NCBI RefSeq assembly: GCF_016008875.1
Contig: NZ_JADTQG010000011.1
Span: 151,243 to 215,242 of the forward strand
DNA from: Ectopseudomonas mendocina
GTDB lineage: Bacteria > Pseudomonadota > Gammaproteobacteria > Pseudomonadales > Pseudomonadaceae
Length of the DNA stretch: 64,000 nucleotides
Reading direction: 5' to 3'
Shown: piece after piece, positions 1 to 10,894 of the stretch
Layout of the letters: the number at the start of each line of letters is the position of its first letter
Numbering within the stretch: position 1 is the first letter of the stretch
Notes under the pieces: model-generated
Told to the model about the DNA's origin: nothing
The model's input: the letters and a program-made list of their open reading frames with translations, nothing else
The model's database searches: none
Translations under genes and position numbers: made by a program

Positions 1-159
1 TAGAGCCTGTTCAAAGTCTGCTGCGCGTCGGCCCTGCTACGTTAAAAACAGGCTCGGACTGCTCATTTACAGCTCGTAAAGTCGGACGCGACTCCGACCG
101 GCCCTCGCCTGTCTTTGCCTTGCATTGCTCTAGCTCGCAAAACTTTGAAGAGGCTCTAA
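1..159. repeat. MITE-like intergenic element with 17-bp terminal inverted repeats
   Basis: The left end (1-17, TAGAGCCTGTTCAAAGT) and right end (about 141-158) are inverted copies with one mismatch. Inside, 3-11 (GAGCCTGTT) also pairs with 47-55 (AACAGGCTC). The right half, read on the minus strand, matches the repeat at 32786-32841 closely, and part of it matches 37501-37527. There is no coding capacity. The element fills the gap downstream of yhdP and may end its transcript. The window opens at its edge, so the outer boundary is uncertain. Confidence 0.6.
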
Positions 160-181
160 CAGCCTACGCCAAGACGCGCCG

Positions 182-3100
182 TCATTGCGGTTTTTCGAAG
201 GGCTTGTCGAAACGGATATCCGGGTCCTGCAGCGGGCCTCTGACGTCGTATTGCACGCTGGCGAAACGGGCGACCTTGTCACCCAGCAACTTGTCCGCCA
301 CGAACAGGGCGCCACCAATCGCCGGTGCACCGACGATCAGAGCCGCCAGCGGCAGGTTGTTGGTCACCGGCAGGGTCACCAGCAGCTTGGCATCGATCTG
401 CTCGTTACGCAGATCCAGATTGCCGTTGAGCTCGAGATTGCTCGACGGCCCGGTCATGGTGATGGGCTCATGGGTGACGAAGAAGCCATTGGTCGCCTGC
501 AGGTTGCCCTTGACCCGGTCATAACTCAGCCCCTTGCCTAGCAGGTCGGAGAAGTCCAGACGCAGGCGGCGGCCGATGGAGTTGAAGTTGAGCAGGCCGA
601 ATACGCGCAGCGCCTGGGCCGAGCCCTGCACTTCGACGAACTGCCCCTTGCGCAGCGAGGGGTCGAGATTGCCCGAGAAGCGCTTGAGCGAGAACCAGGC
701 AGGCGAACCGGGCCAGCTACCATCGACGTCGACGCGGAAACTTTCGCTGGTGACGCTGGGGGCGTAATCCCAGGCTTTTAGGATCGCGCCAAGGTCCTTG
801 CCCTGCAGGCGCCCCTTGTACCAGCTCTGGGTATTGCCGGCAGCACTTCGCCAACCGGCGCTGCCGCCGATCTTCAACCCCTGCAGGTCGAGATCGAGTT
901 CATCGAAACGTACGCCCTGTTCCTCGGGGCGCACCTTGAGCGACCAGGCACCCAGCACCTTGTCGCCGCGCTGTACACGCTGGATGCTGATATCCAGCGG
1001 CGGCAGCGACTTGGGATCGAAGTCGGCCAGGGGATCGGGCGCATCGCTGGCCTTTTCTGCATCGGGTTCGGGGTCGGGAGCTGGCAGCCTGACATGCTGA
1101 AAATCGATACGGATAGGCACGCCTTCGGCGTCCGCCAGCAGCACCTGGCCGGCGGCCAGTTCGCTGTCGAGTTGCAAGGCCCAGCCCTGAGGCTCACGCG
1201 TCAGACCGACGCTCAGTTGCTCGACCTCCTGGCCGAAGCCGCGCAACCGTCCGATTTCCAGCCGTGCACTGCGCAAAAAACGTTGGCTGTCAGCATCCAC
1301 CTCGACCGGATGATCGCTACCGAGCTGCTTCCAGGCATCCAGATCCAGCTCATCCAGGCGTCCGCGCACGCGCAGGCCCTGGCCAGGCGGCAGACCCGCC
1401 GCGCCACCGCCAACCACCACCTCGCCACGCCCCTCGGCCAGTGCGCCGGCAGGTGCGGCCAAATTGAGACTGGCCAGCTCGCCATAATCCGCCCAGTAGC
1501 GACGCTGACGCCCGGAGAGCGTCATGCGCCAACTGGCATCACGCTCCTGCTGCGCCGTCTTGCCGAACGGCGCCGGCAGATCGATCGCCACACCGCGCAG
1601 GTTGGAGTCGACACGCAGCTTGCTGTCGTCGCCGTCCAGGGTCAGGCGCAGGCGATAAGGCAGCAAACCGCTGACTGGCAGCTTCTGCGGCCCACCGAGC
1701 CATTGGCTGAGGGTATCGACCTGCACCTGGCCGCGCAGATCGAATCCGCTGCGCGCCTGTCCGCGTGAGCCTTCGGCGCTGATCCTGCCGCTTACCTGAC
1801 GCCCGAATACCTCGGCGCGTACATCCGGCGCGCTCAGCCCGGTATTGCTGTCGAAACGAAAGGCGCCCTTCACCTTGTTCAGTTGCAAATCCGGATTGGC
1901 CAGCTTGAGGCTGGCCCCCTCGGTGGCGAAATCCACCACCACACCGGGCTTGGCTCCCTTCTGCAGCGGAATATCCAATTGCAGCCGCCCGGCCAGCGGG
2001 CCTTGCCCCTGCCAGCCGGCGAAAATTTCCGAGGTCCCCAGCGGCGCCTCCTGCAGCAGCTTGATCGCGTCGCTCAGGCTGCTCTGCACCTTGCCATCGA
2101 GGTGCAGACGTGGCGGTTTACCATCGTGCAGCAGCGGGATATTGGCAATGACGTCGCGGACCTCGCTTTCCTGCAGACGTCCGCTCTGCAGGCGCACGCG
2201 CACGGCATCGTCCTCGATCAGCACCTCGCCCACACCTTCACGCAGCGACGGCCAGCCGGGCTGGAAGGCCAGCTCGGCGTCCCTGACCTTGAAGAACAGA
2301 CTGAGACTGCGCGCCCCCAGCGCTGCGCCCTTGTTCAGCGAGCCCTGGTACTGGAAGTAGCCTTCCTCGACATGGCCGGCGCGAATCGCTGTCTTCAGCC
2401 AATGATCGAGCTCGGCACTCATGCCGGGGGCGCGGCTCGGCAGATACTTCTCGGTATAGGACGCATCGCCGTCGCGCAGGCCGACCCGCAGGTCCATGTA
2501 GCTTTCCGCCTCAGGATCGCGCAGCAGGCGGATCAGCATGTCCCCTGCGACCTGCCCTTCCTCGCCGTCCACGCGCATATAGGGGCTGTAGAGGGTCAAG
2601 TCGGTTTCGCTCCAGTCCCAGCTCAACCGCGCCTGAGCATGGCGATAACGCCAGGGTTTGGGGAAAAGTTGATCCAGATGCAGGGCGAAGTCCTCGGTAT
2701 TCAGGCGCAGCTCGCCTTTGAACATGTCGCCCGAGGCGCTACCGCTGACATTCTCCGCCGCCGGCGCGCCGCGATAGGCCTGGATGCCCACCTTGTCCAG
2801 ATTGGCAGCGAACTGCAGACGCTCGGCGCCCTCGCGCTGCGGGTAATAATCGAGTAGCAGGTTGTTGACCGCGCCAACCGGTGCCAGCGCCACCAGAACC
2901 TCGCGCGCCTTGTCGGGCATCGGCGCCAGCGCCTGCACCAGCGGCGCCCAGGCGGCGAGGTCGAGACGATCGGCCGTCAGCGCCCAACGCTCGTCAGCCT
3001 CGCCCACATTGTTCTGTTTCAGGTTCAGGTGCAGCTCGCCGATACGTTGCTCGCCATGGCTCATGGCCAGGGAATCGATCTGTGCCCGTACGCCCTGCTC

Positions 3101-3997
3101 GTCCTGGGCGAAGAAGGCGTTGAAGGCCAGGTCCTTGAGCGTCACGGCCTCGTGCCTGGCCTGACCGCCAACCACTGCAGGAGCGTGCAGGCGCAGGGCG
3201 CCCTTGTGCAGGGCCAGGCCGCGCCCTTCCAGCCAAAGCTCACCGCCGGCCTGCAGACGCTGCAGCTGCCAGTCGCCGAGCAGCGTTTTCGGCAGCCAGC
3301 TCGCCCAATCGCTCTGCGGCAGGCTCAGATAGAGCTGCGACTCGGCTTCGCGCCAGGTCTTCGGCTGCATGCGCGTGCGCAGGCTCAGCGCCACCGGCTG
3401 GCCGTCGGGCAGCAGCAGACGACCGTCGAGGCGCTGGCTGTTGCTGCCGTAGCGCAGGCTCAGATTGACGTAGCTGAGCAGCAACGGCTCCTGATTGAGC
3501 GGCTGCACCACCACGCGGCTGTCGAGCAGGCTGATGCGATGCACCACCTGCAATTGCTTGAGCAGTCGTTCGACGTTCAGCTCGGGGCCGTCGCGCTGTG
3601 GCAACCCTTGCAACTGCCAGCCGCCCTCGGTGTTCTGCTGCACGTTCAGTTGCAGACCGTCGATCTGCAGATGGGCGATACGCGGCTGGCGTGCCAGCAG
3701 GCTGCCGCTCACATCCGGCAGCAGTTGCACGCGCTCCAGGCTCAGCCCTGCCCCCTCGTCCCCGAGGCGTACATCGCGCGCCACCAGCACCGGCGCGAAG
3801 CCCCGCCAATGGCCTTTGAGGCTGCCGATCCGCACCGGCACGCCCAACTGTTCGGTGGCGCGATCTTCCAGTTCGAGGCGGTATTCGGCCACCAGCGGCA
3901 CCAGCTCACGCCCCAGGCTGACGTACAGCGCGGCCAGCACCAGCACGGCCGCGCACAGCCCCAGCCCCCAGCGCATCAAGGCCGAGAACAGGCGCAC
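182..3997 (-). CDS. yhdP: YhdP family AsmA-like phospholipid transport protein
   Basis: A 1271-residue protein with one N-terminal membrane segment (about residues 8-28) followed by a very long, beta-rich periplasmic region of the DUF3971/AsmA-like type. In E. coli, YhdP, TamB and YdbH are inner-membrane-anchored bridges that move phospholipid to the outer membrane; that role is inferred here from family and synteny. The start is GTG at 3997, preceded by a GAGGG ribosome site 7 bases away and lying 26 bases after the rng stop. An in-frame ATG at 3976 is the alternative. The order mreBCD-maf-rng-yhdP is the classic conserved gammaproteobacterial order, so this is probably the last gene of that run before the repeat at 1-159. 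Confidence 0.9.
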   Translation of the reverse strand: MRLFSALMRWGLGLCAAVLVLAALYVSLGRELVPLVAEYRLELEDRATEQLGVPVRIGSLKGHWRGFAPVLVARDVRLGDEGAGLSLERVQLLPDVSGSLLARQPRIAHLQIDGLQLNVQQNTEGGWQLQGLPQRDGPELNVERLLKQLQVVHRISLLDSRVVVQPLNQEPLLLSYVNLSLRYGSNSQRLDGRLLLPDGQPVALSLRTRMQPKTWREAESQLYLSLPQSDWASWLPKTLLGDWQLQRLQAGGELWLEGRGLALHKGALRLHAPAVVGGQARHEAVTLKDLAFNAFFAQDEQGVRAQIDSLAMSHGEQRIGELHLNLKQNNVGEADERWALTADRLDLAAWAPLVQALAPMPDKAREVLVALAPVGAVNNLLLDYYPQREGAERLQFAANLDKVGIQAYRGAPAAENVSGSASGDMFKGELRLNTEDFALHLDQLFPKPWRYRHAQARLSWDWSETDLTLYSPYMRVDGEEGQVAGDMLIRLLRDPEAESYMDLRVGLRDGDASYTEKYLPSRAPGMSAELDHWLKTAIRAGHVEEGYFQYQGSLNKGAALGARSLSLFFKVRDAELAFQPGWPSLREGVGEVLIEDDAVRVRLQSGRLQESEVRDVIANIPLLHDGKPPRLHLDGKVQSSLSDAIKLLQEAPLGTSEIFAGWQGQGPLAGRLQLDIPLQKGAKPGVVVDFATEGASLKLANPDLQLNKVKGAFRFDSNTGLSAPDVRAEVFGRQVSGRISAEGSRGQARSGFDLRGQVQVDTLSQWLGGPQKLPVSGLLPYRLRLTLDGDDSKLRVDSNLRGVAIDLPAPFGKTAQQERDASWRMTLSGRQRRYWADYGELASLNLAAPAGALAEGRGEVVVGGGAAGLPPGQGLRVRGRLDELDLDAWKQLGSDHPVEVDADSQRFLRSARLEIGRLRGFGQEVEQLSVGLTREPQGWALQLDSELAAGQVLLADAEGVPIRIDFQHVRLPAPDPEPDAEKASDAPDPLADFDPKSLPPLDISIQRVQRGDKVLGAWSLKVRPEEQGVRFDELDLDLQGLKIGGSAGWRSAAGNTQSWYKGRLQGKDLGAILKAWDYAPSVTSESFRVDVDGSWPGSPAWFSLKRFSGNLDPSLRKGQFVEVQGSAQALRVFGLLNFNSIGRRLRLDFSDLLGKGLSYDRVKGNLQATNGFFVTHEPITMTGPSSNLELNGNLDLRNEQIDAKLLVTLPVTNNLPLAALIVGAPAIGGALFVADKLLGDKVARFASVQYDVRGPLQDPDIRFDKPFEKPQ

Positions 3998-4023
3998 CAG
4001 AGCGCCCTCGGTGCCTGCGGCGC

Positions 4024-5481
4024 TCAGAGCAGCACCACATCGTACTGTTCCTGGGAATACATGGTTTCCACCTGGAACTTGATGGTGCGCCCGATAAAGG
4101 CTTCCAGATCGGCGACGTTGCCCGACTCTTCATCGAGCAGGCGATCGACTACCTTTTGATTGGCCAGCACGCGATAGCTTTCCGCCTGGTAGGCACGCGC
4201 CTCGCGCAGAATTTCGCGGAAGATCTCGTAGCAGATGGTCTCGGGCGTCTTCAGCTTGCCGCGACCCTGACAGGCGGTGCACGGCTCGCAAAGAATCTGC
4301 TCGAGGCTTTCGCGGGTACGTTTGCGGGTCATCTGCACCAGGCCGAGTTCGGTGATGCCGATGATGTTGGTCTTGGCATGGTCGCGCTCGAGCTGCTTTT
4401 CCAGGGTGCGCAGCACCTGGCGCTGATGCTCCTCGTCTTCCATGTCGATGAAGTCGATGATGATGATGCCGCCGAGGTTGCGCAGGCGTAGCTGGCGGGC
4501 AATCGCGGTGGCCGCCTCCAGGTTGGTCTTGAAGATGGTCTCTTCCAGCGTGCGATGGCCGACGAAGGCGCCGGTATTGACGTCGATGGTGCTCATCGCC
4601 TCGGCCGGGTCGACCACCAGGTAACCGCCGGATTTCAGCGGCACCTTGCGCTCCAGGGCGCGCTGAATCTCGTCTTCGACGCCATACAGGTCGAAGATTG
4701 GCCGCTCGCCCGGATAGTGCTCCAGACGATCGGCGATTTCCGGCATCAGTTCGGCGACGAATTGCGTGATCTTCTGGAAGGTTTCCCGCGAGTCCACGCG
4801 AATCTTCTCGGTGCGCGGGCTGACCAGGTCGCGCAGGGTACGCAGGGCCAGCGACAGATCCTCGTAGATCACCGACGGCGCCTTGGCGGTCTGCACCTGT
4901 GCGGAAATCTGATCCCACAGGCGGCGCAGGTAGCGGATGTCGATGAGAATCTCGTCGGCGCCGGCACCCTCGGCCGCGGTGCGCAGGATGAAGCCGCCCG
5001 CCTCCTCGATGCCCTCGGCGGCAACGCAATCGGCGACCACCTGCTTGAGGCGCTCGCGTTCGCCCTCATCCTCGATCTTCAGGGAGATGCCGACATGGCT
5101 GGTGCGCGGCATGTACACCAGGTAACGCGAGGGAATCGACAGCTGAGTGGTCAGGCGTGCGCCCTTGCTGCCGATGGGGTCCTTGGTGACCTGCACCGTC
5201 AGGCTCTGGCCTTCATGGACCAGCGCACTGATCGGCTCCACCGCAGCGCCTTCGCGGGTGGAGATCTCCGAGGCATGGATGAAGGCCGCACGTTCAAGGC
5301 CAATGTCGATGAAGGCCGCCTGCATGCCGGGCAGCACGCGCACCACCTTGCCCTTGTAGATATTGCCGACGATGCCGCGCTTCTGCGTGCGTTCGACGTG
5401 AACTTCCTGCAGCACGCCGTTTTCCACCACGGCCACGCGCGACTCCATCGGCGTGATATTGATCAGAATCTCTTCGCTCAT
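4024..5481 (-). CDS. rng: Ribonuclease G
   Basis: A 485-residue member of the RNase E/G family that cleaves single-stranded AU-rich RNA and matures the 5' end of 16S rRNA. An S1 RNA-binding domain lies near residues 38-120 (GNIYKGKVVRVLPGMQAAF). The catalytic core carries the two Mg-binding aspartates in TIDVNTGAFVG and IIIIDFIDMEDEEH, and a CEPCTACQGRG segment corresponds to the Zn-link. It lacks the long C-terminal degradosome scaffold of RNase E, which with its length and neighbours identifies RNase G. The ATG is preceded by AGGA. Maf is encoded just upstream (69-bp gap) and yhdP just downstream. Confidence 0.96.
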   Translation of the reverse strand: MSEEILINITPMESRVAVVENGVLQEVHVERTQKRGIVGNIYKGKVVRVLPGMQAAFIDIGLERAAFIHASEISTREGAAVEPISALVHEGQSLTVQVTKDPIGSKGARLTTQLSIPSRYLVYMPRTSHVGISLKIEDEGERERLKQVVADCVAAEGIEEAGGFILRTAAEGAGADEILIDIRYLRRLWDQISAQVQTAKAPSVIYEDLSLALRTLRDLVSPRTEKIRVDSRETFQKITQFVAELMPEIADRLEHYPGERPIFDLYGVEDEIQRALERKVPLKSGGYLVVDPAEAMSTIDVNTGAFVGHRTLEETIFKTNLEAATAIARQLRLRNLGGIIIIDFIDMEDEEHQRQVLRTLEKQLERDHAKTNIIGITELGLVQMTRKRTRESLEQILCEPCTACQGRGKLKTPETICYEIFREILREARAYQAESYRVLANQKVVDRLLDEESGNVADLEAFIGRTIKFQVETMYSQEQYDVVLL

Positions 5482-5550
5482 GCATCCATCCTGGTGATCA
5501 TGCCGGCCGGGCTACTGCACCGCCCCGCGGACTCAAGCTTTTCGGACACT

Positions 5551-6186
5551 TCATCCTGCAGCCGCGTTGCCGTCGCCTGGTTTCTGAAAATGTCCTGGCG
5601 CCGGGAATTGCCAGCAGGCAATACCGAATTCCCCAAGCAGCTCGGCAGTTTCGCACAGCGGCAGACCGACCACCGCCGAATAGCTGCCCTGCAATTGGCT
5701 GACGAACACGGCCGCCAACCCCTGGATACCATAACTGCCCGCCTTGTCGCATGGCTCGCCGCTGGCCCAGTACGCCTCGATTTCGGCCTCGCTGATAGGG
5801 CGAAAACTCACTTCGCTGCTGACTACGCGAGCAGACTCGCGACCATCGCCGACCAGCGCAACGGCTGTCAGTACTTGATGGCTGCGCCCTGACAGGGCCT
5901 GCAGCATGGCCCGCGACTCGGCGAAATCCGCCGGCTTGCCGAGAATGCGCCCTTCGAGCACCACGGCGGTATCGGCGCCCAGCACCACGGCATCGACACG
6001 TTCGCCCAATGCGCGCAGGCCGGCCCGCGCCTTCTCGCGAGCCAGACGCTCTACATAGGCTGCTGCCGGCTCGTCTGGCAACGGGTTTTCATCTATCGAG
6101 GCGATTTGCGTGACGCATGGCACAGCGATCTGGGCCAGCAACTCACGGCGACGGGGCGAAGCGGAGGCCAGAAACAGCTCGGCCAT
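5551..6186 (-). CDS. maf: Maf family nucleoside triphosphate pyrophosphatase (YhdE type)
   Basis: A 211-residue house-cleaning NTP pyrophosphatase. It starts with the signature [10 protein letters not shown] and has the [19 protein letters not shown] and [12 protein letters not shown] segments of the Maf fold. YhdE-type Maf proteins hydrolyse dTTP, UTP and modified pyrimidine nucleotides. The ATG at 6186 gives the family's normal N-terminus; the frame stays open further upstream through mreD but without family similarity. It sits 47 bp downstream of mreD and upstream of rng in the conserved shape-gene run. Confidence 0.93.
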   Translation of the reverse strand: MAELFLASASPRRRELLAQIAVPCVTQIASIDENPLPDEPAAAYVERLAREKARAGLRALGERVDAVVLGADTAVVLEGRILGKPADFAESRAMLQALSGRSHQVLTAVALVGDGRESARVVSSEVSFRPISEAEIEAYWASGEPCDKAGSYGIQGLAAVFVSQLQGSYSAVVGLPLCETAELLGEFGIACWQFPAPGHFQKPGDGNAAAG

Positions 6187-6233
6187 GCGGGTATCTCCCT
6201 TGGCGAACCGCGGCCAGCCATGCCAGGCCGCGT

Positions 6234-6722
6234 TCAGTTGACGTTGAGGCGCAGGTGCAGCCCCCGCAGGATGACGCAGATCCACGGCCACAGCAGGGCA
6301 CTCACCAGCGCTGGCAGGATGAAGGCCAGGGTTGGCGGGCGGCTGCCGGTCAGCGCATTGAGCCACAGCTGCACCAGCTGGGCGAGACCGAACACCACCA
6401 TCAGCACCATACTCTGCTGCCACATGGGAAACATGCGCAGACGCTGGTGCAGGCTCAGTACCAGAAAAGTGATCAAGGTAAGGATCAGCGCGTTCTGCCC
6501 GAGCAGCGTGCCGAACAGCACATCCTGCGCCAGGCCGAGAATCCACGCTGTGGTCAGACCGACGCGGTGCGGCAGCGCCAGCACCCAGTAGGTGAGGATC
6601 AGGGCGACCCACAGCGGGCGGCCGATCTGCATGAACTCGAGCAGCGGCGCAACGCTGAGCAGCAGCGCGAAGGCGAGACTCAACCAGATCACCCAGCCGT
6701 TACGAGACTTTACTCCGACCAT
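6234..6722 (-). CDS. mreD: Rod shape-determining protein MreD
   Basis: A 162-residue integral membrane protein with about five hydrophobic segments (for example [20 protein letters not shown] and [12 protein letters not shown]). MreD links the MreB filament and MreC to the elongasome that inserts lateral-wall peptidoglycan. Its ATG overlaps the mreC stop as TGATG, so translation is probably coupled. The assignment rests on length, hydrophobicity and its fixed place between mreC and maf. Confidence 0.93.
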   Translation of the reverse strand: MVGVKSRNGWVIWLSLAFALLLSVAPLLEFMQIGRPLWVALILTYWVLALPHRVGLTTAWILGLAQDVLFGTLLGQNALILTLITFLVLSLHQRLRMFPMWQQSMVLMVVFGLAQLVQLWLNALTGSRPPTLAFILPALVSALLWPWICVILRGLHLRLNVN

Positions 6723-7732
6723 CAGTTCGCCTCCTGCGCGGGAGCGTCTGCGGCCGGAGTGGCGGTCGACGCGGGCACCTGCTCGCCCTGGGTACGCTCC
6801 TGCTCGGCCTCGCGGTCAGCGGCCTCCTGGGCCTGGGCCGAATCGGAAGCGCGCTGCTCGGGGCTGCGCCGGTCGGAGAACACCAGCAGCAGATAACGAC
6901 TGCGATTGAGCGCCGCGGTTGGCGTAGCACGGACGATGGCGAACGGCTGGCCGGAATCGTGGATCACTTCCTTGACCGTGGCCACCGGGTAGCCGGCCGG
7001 GAAACGCTGGCCCATGCCGGAGCTGACCAGCAGATCGCCTTCCTTGATATCGGCGGTATCGGCGACATGGCGCAGCTCGAGGCTCTCCGGGTTGCCGGTG
7101 CCGACAGCGATGGCGCGCAGGCCGTTGCGGTTGACCTGCACGGGAATACTGTGGGTGTTGTCGGTGAGCAACAGCACGCGCGAGGTATAGGGCATGACCT
7201 CCACCACCTGCCCCATCAGGCCACGCGCATCGAGCACCGGCTGACCGAGGAACACGCAGTTTTGCTTGCCCTCGTCGACGCAATCCTTCTCGCCCTTGTC
7301 GATCAGGATGCGGTGGGTGTATGGGTTGGGGTCGACGCCGATCAGCTCGCTGACCAACACCTCTTCATCCACCAGCGCCGCGGAGTTGAGCAGCTCGCGC
7401 AGGCGCACGTTCTGCTCGGTCAGGGTCGCCAGCTTCTGCAGGCGGCGCTGCAGCAACAGGGCCTCGGCCTTGAGCTTCTCGTTCTCGGCCACCAGCTCGC
7501 TGCGCGAGGAAATCTGCTGGGTCGCGCCTTCCCAGGCCCGCACGGGCAGCTCGGCCAACTCGTACAGGGGCGTCAACACCGTGCCCATCATGCTGCGCAC
7601 GGGCTTGAGCGTGTCGAAGCGGGCGTCGGCCACCATCAGCACTGCCGACAGCACGGCAAATACCAGCAGGCGAATGCCCAGCGAGGGACCTTTGGCGAAG
7701 AGCGGCTTAATAAGCTGCTCCTTGTGTGCCAC
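6722..7732 (-). CDS. mreC: Rod shape-determining protein MreC
   Basis: A periplasmic elongasome scaffold with one N-terminal membrane segment (about residues 19-38), a coiled coil (about 68-112) and the two-barrel MreC domain (LIGVDPNPYTHRILIDKGEKDCV, VLLLTDNTHSIPVQVNRNGLRAIAVGTG). The last 40 or so residues are a Gln/Glu/Ala-rich low-complexity tail. The start is uncertain: the only conventional codon is GTG at 7732, with no good ribosome site. A strong AAGGAG lies six bases before an in-frame ATT codon at 7711, which would give an N-terminus reading (M)IKPLFAKGPSL. A GC-rich hairpin separates it from mreB. Confidence 0.93.
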   Translation of the reverse strand: MAHKEQLIKPLFAKGPSLGIRLLVFAVLSAVLMVADARFDTLKPVRSMMGTVLTPLYELAELPVRAWEGATQQISSRSELVAENEKLKAEALLLQRRLQKLATLTEQNVRLRELLNSAALVDEEVLVSELIGVDPNPYTHRILIDKGEKDCVDEGKQNCVFLGQPVLDARGLMGQVVEVMPYTSRVLLLTDNTHSIPVQVNRNGLRAIAVGTGNPESLELRHVADTADIKEGDLLVSSGMGQRFPAGYPVATVKEVIHDSGQPFAIVRATPTAALNRSRYLLLVFSDRRSPEQRASDSAQAQEAADREAEQERTQGEQVPASTATPAADAPAQEAN

Positions 7733-7818
7733 GAGGGCGGAAAGCGCGCGAATTCATGCGAAGGGCGAACCGGTCTGGCGAAGGTTGGGCCGAGTGTACT
7801 GCAATGCTCGAATATGCG

Positions 7819-7840
7819 CGTGCCGCCCGGAGGCGGCACG
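7819..7840 (-). terminator. Hairpin between mreB and mreC (possible attenuator)
   Basis: CGTGCCGCC and GGCGGCACG form a perfect 9-bp stem with a 4-base loop, in the 131-bp gap after mreB. There is no run of T on the minus strand, so it is not a canonical rho-independent terminator. It may reduce read-through or mark a processing point, so that mreB is made in excess of mreCD. Confidence 0.4.
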
Positions 7841-7863
7841 GCAAGCGTCCACAGCCGCGGGGC

Positions 7864-8913
<1,050 letters not shown>

Positions 8914-9128
8914 CTAGGCAACGCGTGGGTAAAAGTCAGACGCGGAAAACGCGCGGGTAAAAAGTGCGGCAAACTCTAACAACGGCAGGGATTTTGAGCA
9001 AGGCGGCAATATGGTAGATTGCCTGTTTTTCCGGGCCTTGCAGCTGCACAGCGCGGCCTTTGACCGCCGGCTCGCGGCATCCGTTCCCTGCTTGTCCTCT
9101 CTGTCACACTTCCCCTGGAGAACCCCTG

Positions 9129-9416
9129 ATGGCGCTTGAACGCTCCGAGGTGGAAAAAATCGCCCACCTGGCCCGCCTGGGTCTGAACGAAGGCGATATT
9201 CCGCAAACCACCGAGACCCTGAACAACATCCTCGGCCTGATCGACCAGATGCAGGCCGTCGATACCCAGGGCATCGAACCCCTGGCGCACCCGCTGGAAG
9301 CGACCCAGCGTCTGCGTGCCGACGTGGTCAACGAGAGCAACCAGCGCGACGCCTACCAGGCCATCGCCCCGGCCGTGGAAAGCGGCCTGTACCTCGTGCC
9401 GAAAGTCATCGAATAA
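9129..9416 (+). CDS. gatC: Asp-tRNA(Asn)/Glu-tRNA(Gln) amidotransferase subunit GatC
   Basis: A 95-residue small subunit that wraps between GatA and GatB and stabilises the transamidosome. It shows the family pattern [14 protein letters not shown] near the N-terminus and LRADVVNES in the middle. The ATG at 9129 has GGAG nine bases upstream; the frame is open upstream without similarity. It is the first gene of gatCAB, with gatA 15 bp downstream. Confidence 0.95.
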   Translation: MALERSEVEKIAHLARLGLNEGDIPQTTETLNNILGLIDQMQAVDTQGIEPLAHPLEATQRLRADVVNESNQRDAYQAIAPAVESGLYLVPKVIE

Positions 9417-9431
9417 AGGAAAGGGCCCGAC

Positions 9432-10883
9432 ATGCATCAACTGACCCTGGCCGAGATTGCCCGCGGCCTCGCCGACAAGCAATTCTCCGCCGAAGAACTG
9501 AGCCGCGCCCTGCTGGCGCGCATCAATCAGCTCGACCCACAGCTCAACAGTTTCATCACCATTACCGAAGAGCTGGCCCTCGAGCAGGCCAAGGCCGCGG
9601 ACACCCGCCGCGCCGCTGGCGAGAACGGCGCCCTGCTCGGCGCGCCGATCGCGCACAAGGACTTGTTCTGCACCAACGGCGTGCTGACCACCTGCGCCTC
9701 GAAGATCCTCACCGACTTCAAGGCGCCCTACGACGCCACCGTGGTTAAGAAACTCGCCAACGCCGGTACCGTGACCCTCGGCAAGCTGAACATGGACGAG
9801 TTCGCCATGGGCTCGGCCAATGAATCCAGCCACTACGGCGCGGTCAAGAACCCTTGGGACACCAGCCGCGTGCCCGGCGGCTCCTCAGGTGGTTCCGCTG
9901 CTGCCGTAGCGGCGCGCCTGATTCCGGCCGCCACCGGCACCGACACCGGCGGTTCGATCCGCCAGCCGGCGGCGCTGACCAACCTCACCGGCATCAAACC
10001 GACCTACGGCCGCGTCTCGCGCTGGGGCATGATCGCCTATGCCTCCAGCCTCGATCAGGGCGGTCCGCTGGCTCGCACCGCCGAGGACTGCGCCCTGCTG
10101 CTCGGCGCCATGGCCGGTTTCGACGCCAAGGATTCGACCAGCGTCGATCAGCCGGTCGATGACTACCTGGCGGCGCTGACTCAGCCGCTGGCCGGCCTGC
10201 GCATCGGCCTGCCGAAGGAATACTTCGGCGCCGGCCTGGATGCCCGCATCGGCGAGAAAGTCATGGCCGTGGTCGAGGAGCTGAAAAAGCTCGGCGCCAC
10301 CATCAAGGACATCAGCCTGCCGAACATGCAGCACGCGATTCCCGCCTACTACGTGATCGCCCCGGCAGAAGCCAGCTCCAACCTGTCGCGCTTCGACGGC
10401 GTGCGTTTCGGCTATCGCTGCGAAAACCCGGTGAACCTCGAAGACCTGTACAAGCGCTCGCGCGGCGAAGGCTTCGGTGCGGAAGTCAAACGGCGCATCA
10501 TGGTCGGCACCTACGCGCTGTCGGCCGGCTACTACGACGCCTACTACATCAAGGCCCAGCAGATCCGCAGGCTGATCAAGAACGACTTCGTCGCCGCGTT
10601 CAATGACGTCGACGTGATCCTCGGCCCGACCACGCCGAACCTGGCCTGGAAGATTGGTGAGAAAGGCGGCGACCCGGTCTCGGCCTACCTCGAAGACATC
10701 TACACCATCACCGCCAACCTGGCCGGCATCCCCGGCCTGTCGATGCCGGCCGGCTTCGTCGATGGCCTGCCGGTGGGCGTGCAATTGCTCGGCAACTACT
10801 TCCAGGAAGGTCGTCTGCTCAATGTCGCGCACCAGTACCAGCAGGTCAGCGACTGGCACAAACAAGCACCGAGCGGCTTCTGA
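9432..10883 (+). CDS. gatA: Amidotransferase subunit GatA (amidase)
   Basis: A 483-residue amidase-signature enzyme that releases ammonia from glutamine for transamidation of mischarged Asp-tRNA(Asn) or Glu-tRNA(Gln). The Lys / cis-Ser / Ser triad is visible as K76 (APIAHKDLF), S151 (PGGSSGGS) and S175 ([12 protein letters not shown]), with the spacing expected for GatA. A clear AAGGA precedes the ATG. It is flanked by gatC and gatB. From what is known of Pseudomonas, the complex mainly makes Asn-tRNA; that cannot be read from this window alone. Confidence 0.97.
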   Translation: MHQLTLAEIARGLADKQFSAEELSRALLARINQLDPQLNSFITITEELALEQAKAADTRRAAGENGALLGAPIAHKDLFCTNGVLTTCASKILTDFKAPYDATVVKKLANAGTVTLGKLNMDEFAMGSANESSHYGAVKNPWDTSRVPGGSSGGSAAAVAARLIPAATGTDTGGSIRQPAALTNLTGIKPTYGRVSRWGMIAYASSLDQGGPLARTAEDCALLLGAMAGFDAKDSTSVDQPVDDYLAALTQPLAGLRIGLPKEYFGAGLDARIGEKVMAVVEELKKLGATIKDISLPNMQHAIPAYYVIAPAEASSNLSRFDGVRFGYRCENPVNLEDLYKRSRGEGFGAEVKRRIMVGTYALSAGYYDAYYIKAQQIRRLIKNDFVAAFNDVDVILGPTTPNLAWKIGEKGGDPVSAYLEDIYTITANLAGIPGLSMPAGFVDGLPVGVQLLGNYFQEGRLLNVAHQYQQVSDWHKQAPSGF

Positions 10884-10894
10884 GGAACACTTTT

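Noticed and set aside
5551..6612. A 353-residue frame joining the region antisense to mreD with maf, looking like an N-terminal extension of Maf.
   Set aside because: The first 142 residues are an out-of-frame reading of mreD; the Maf family N-terminus begins at the ATG at 6186.
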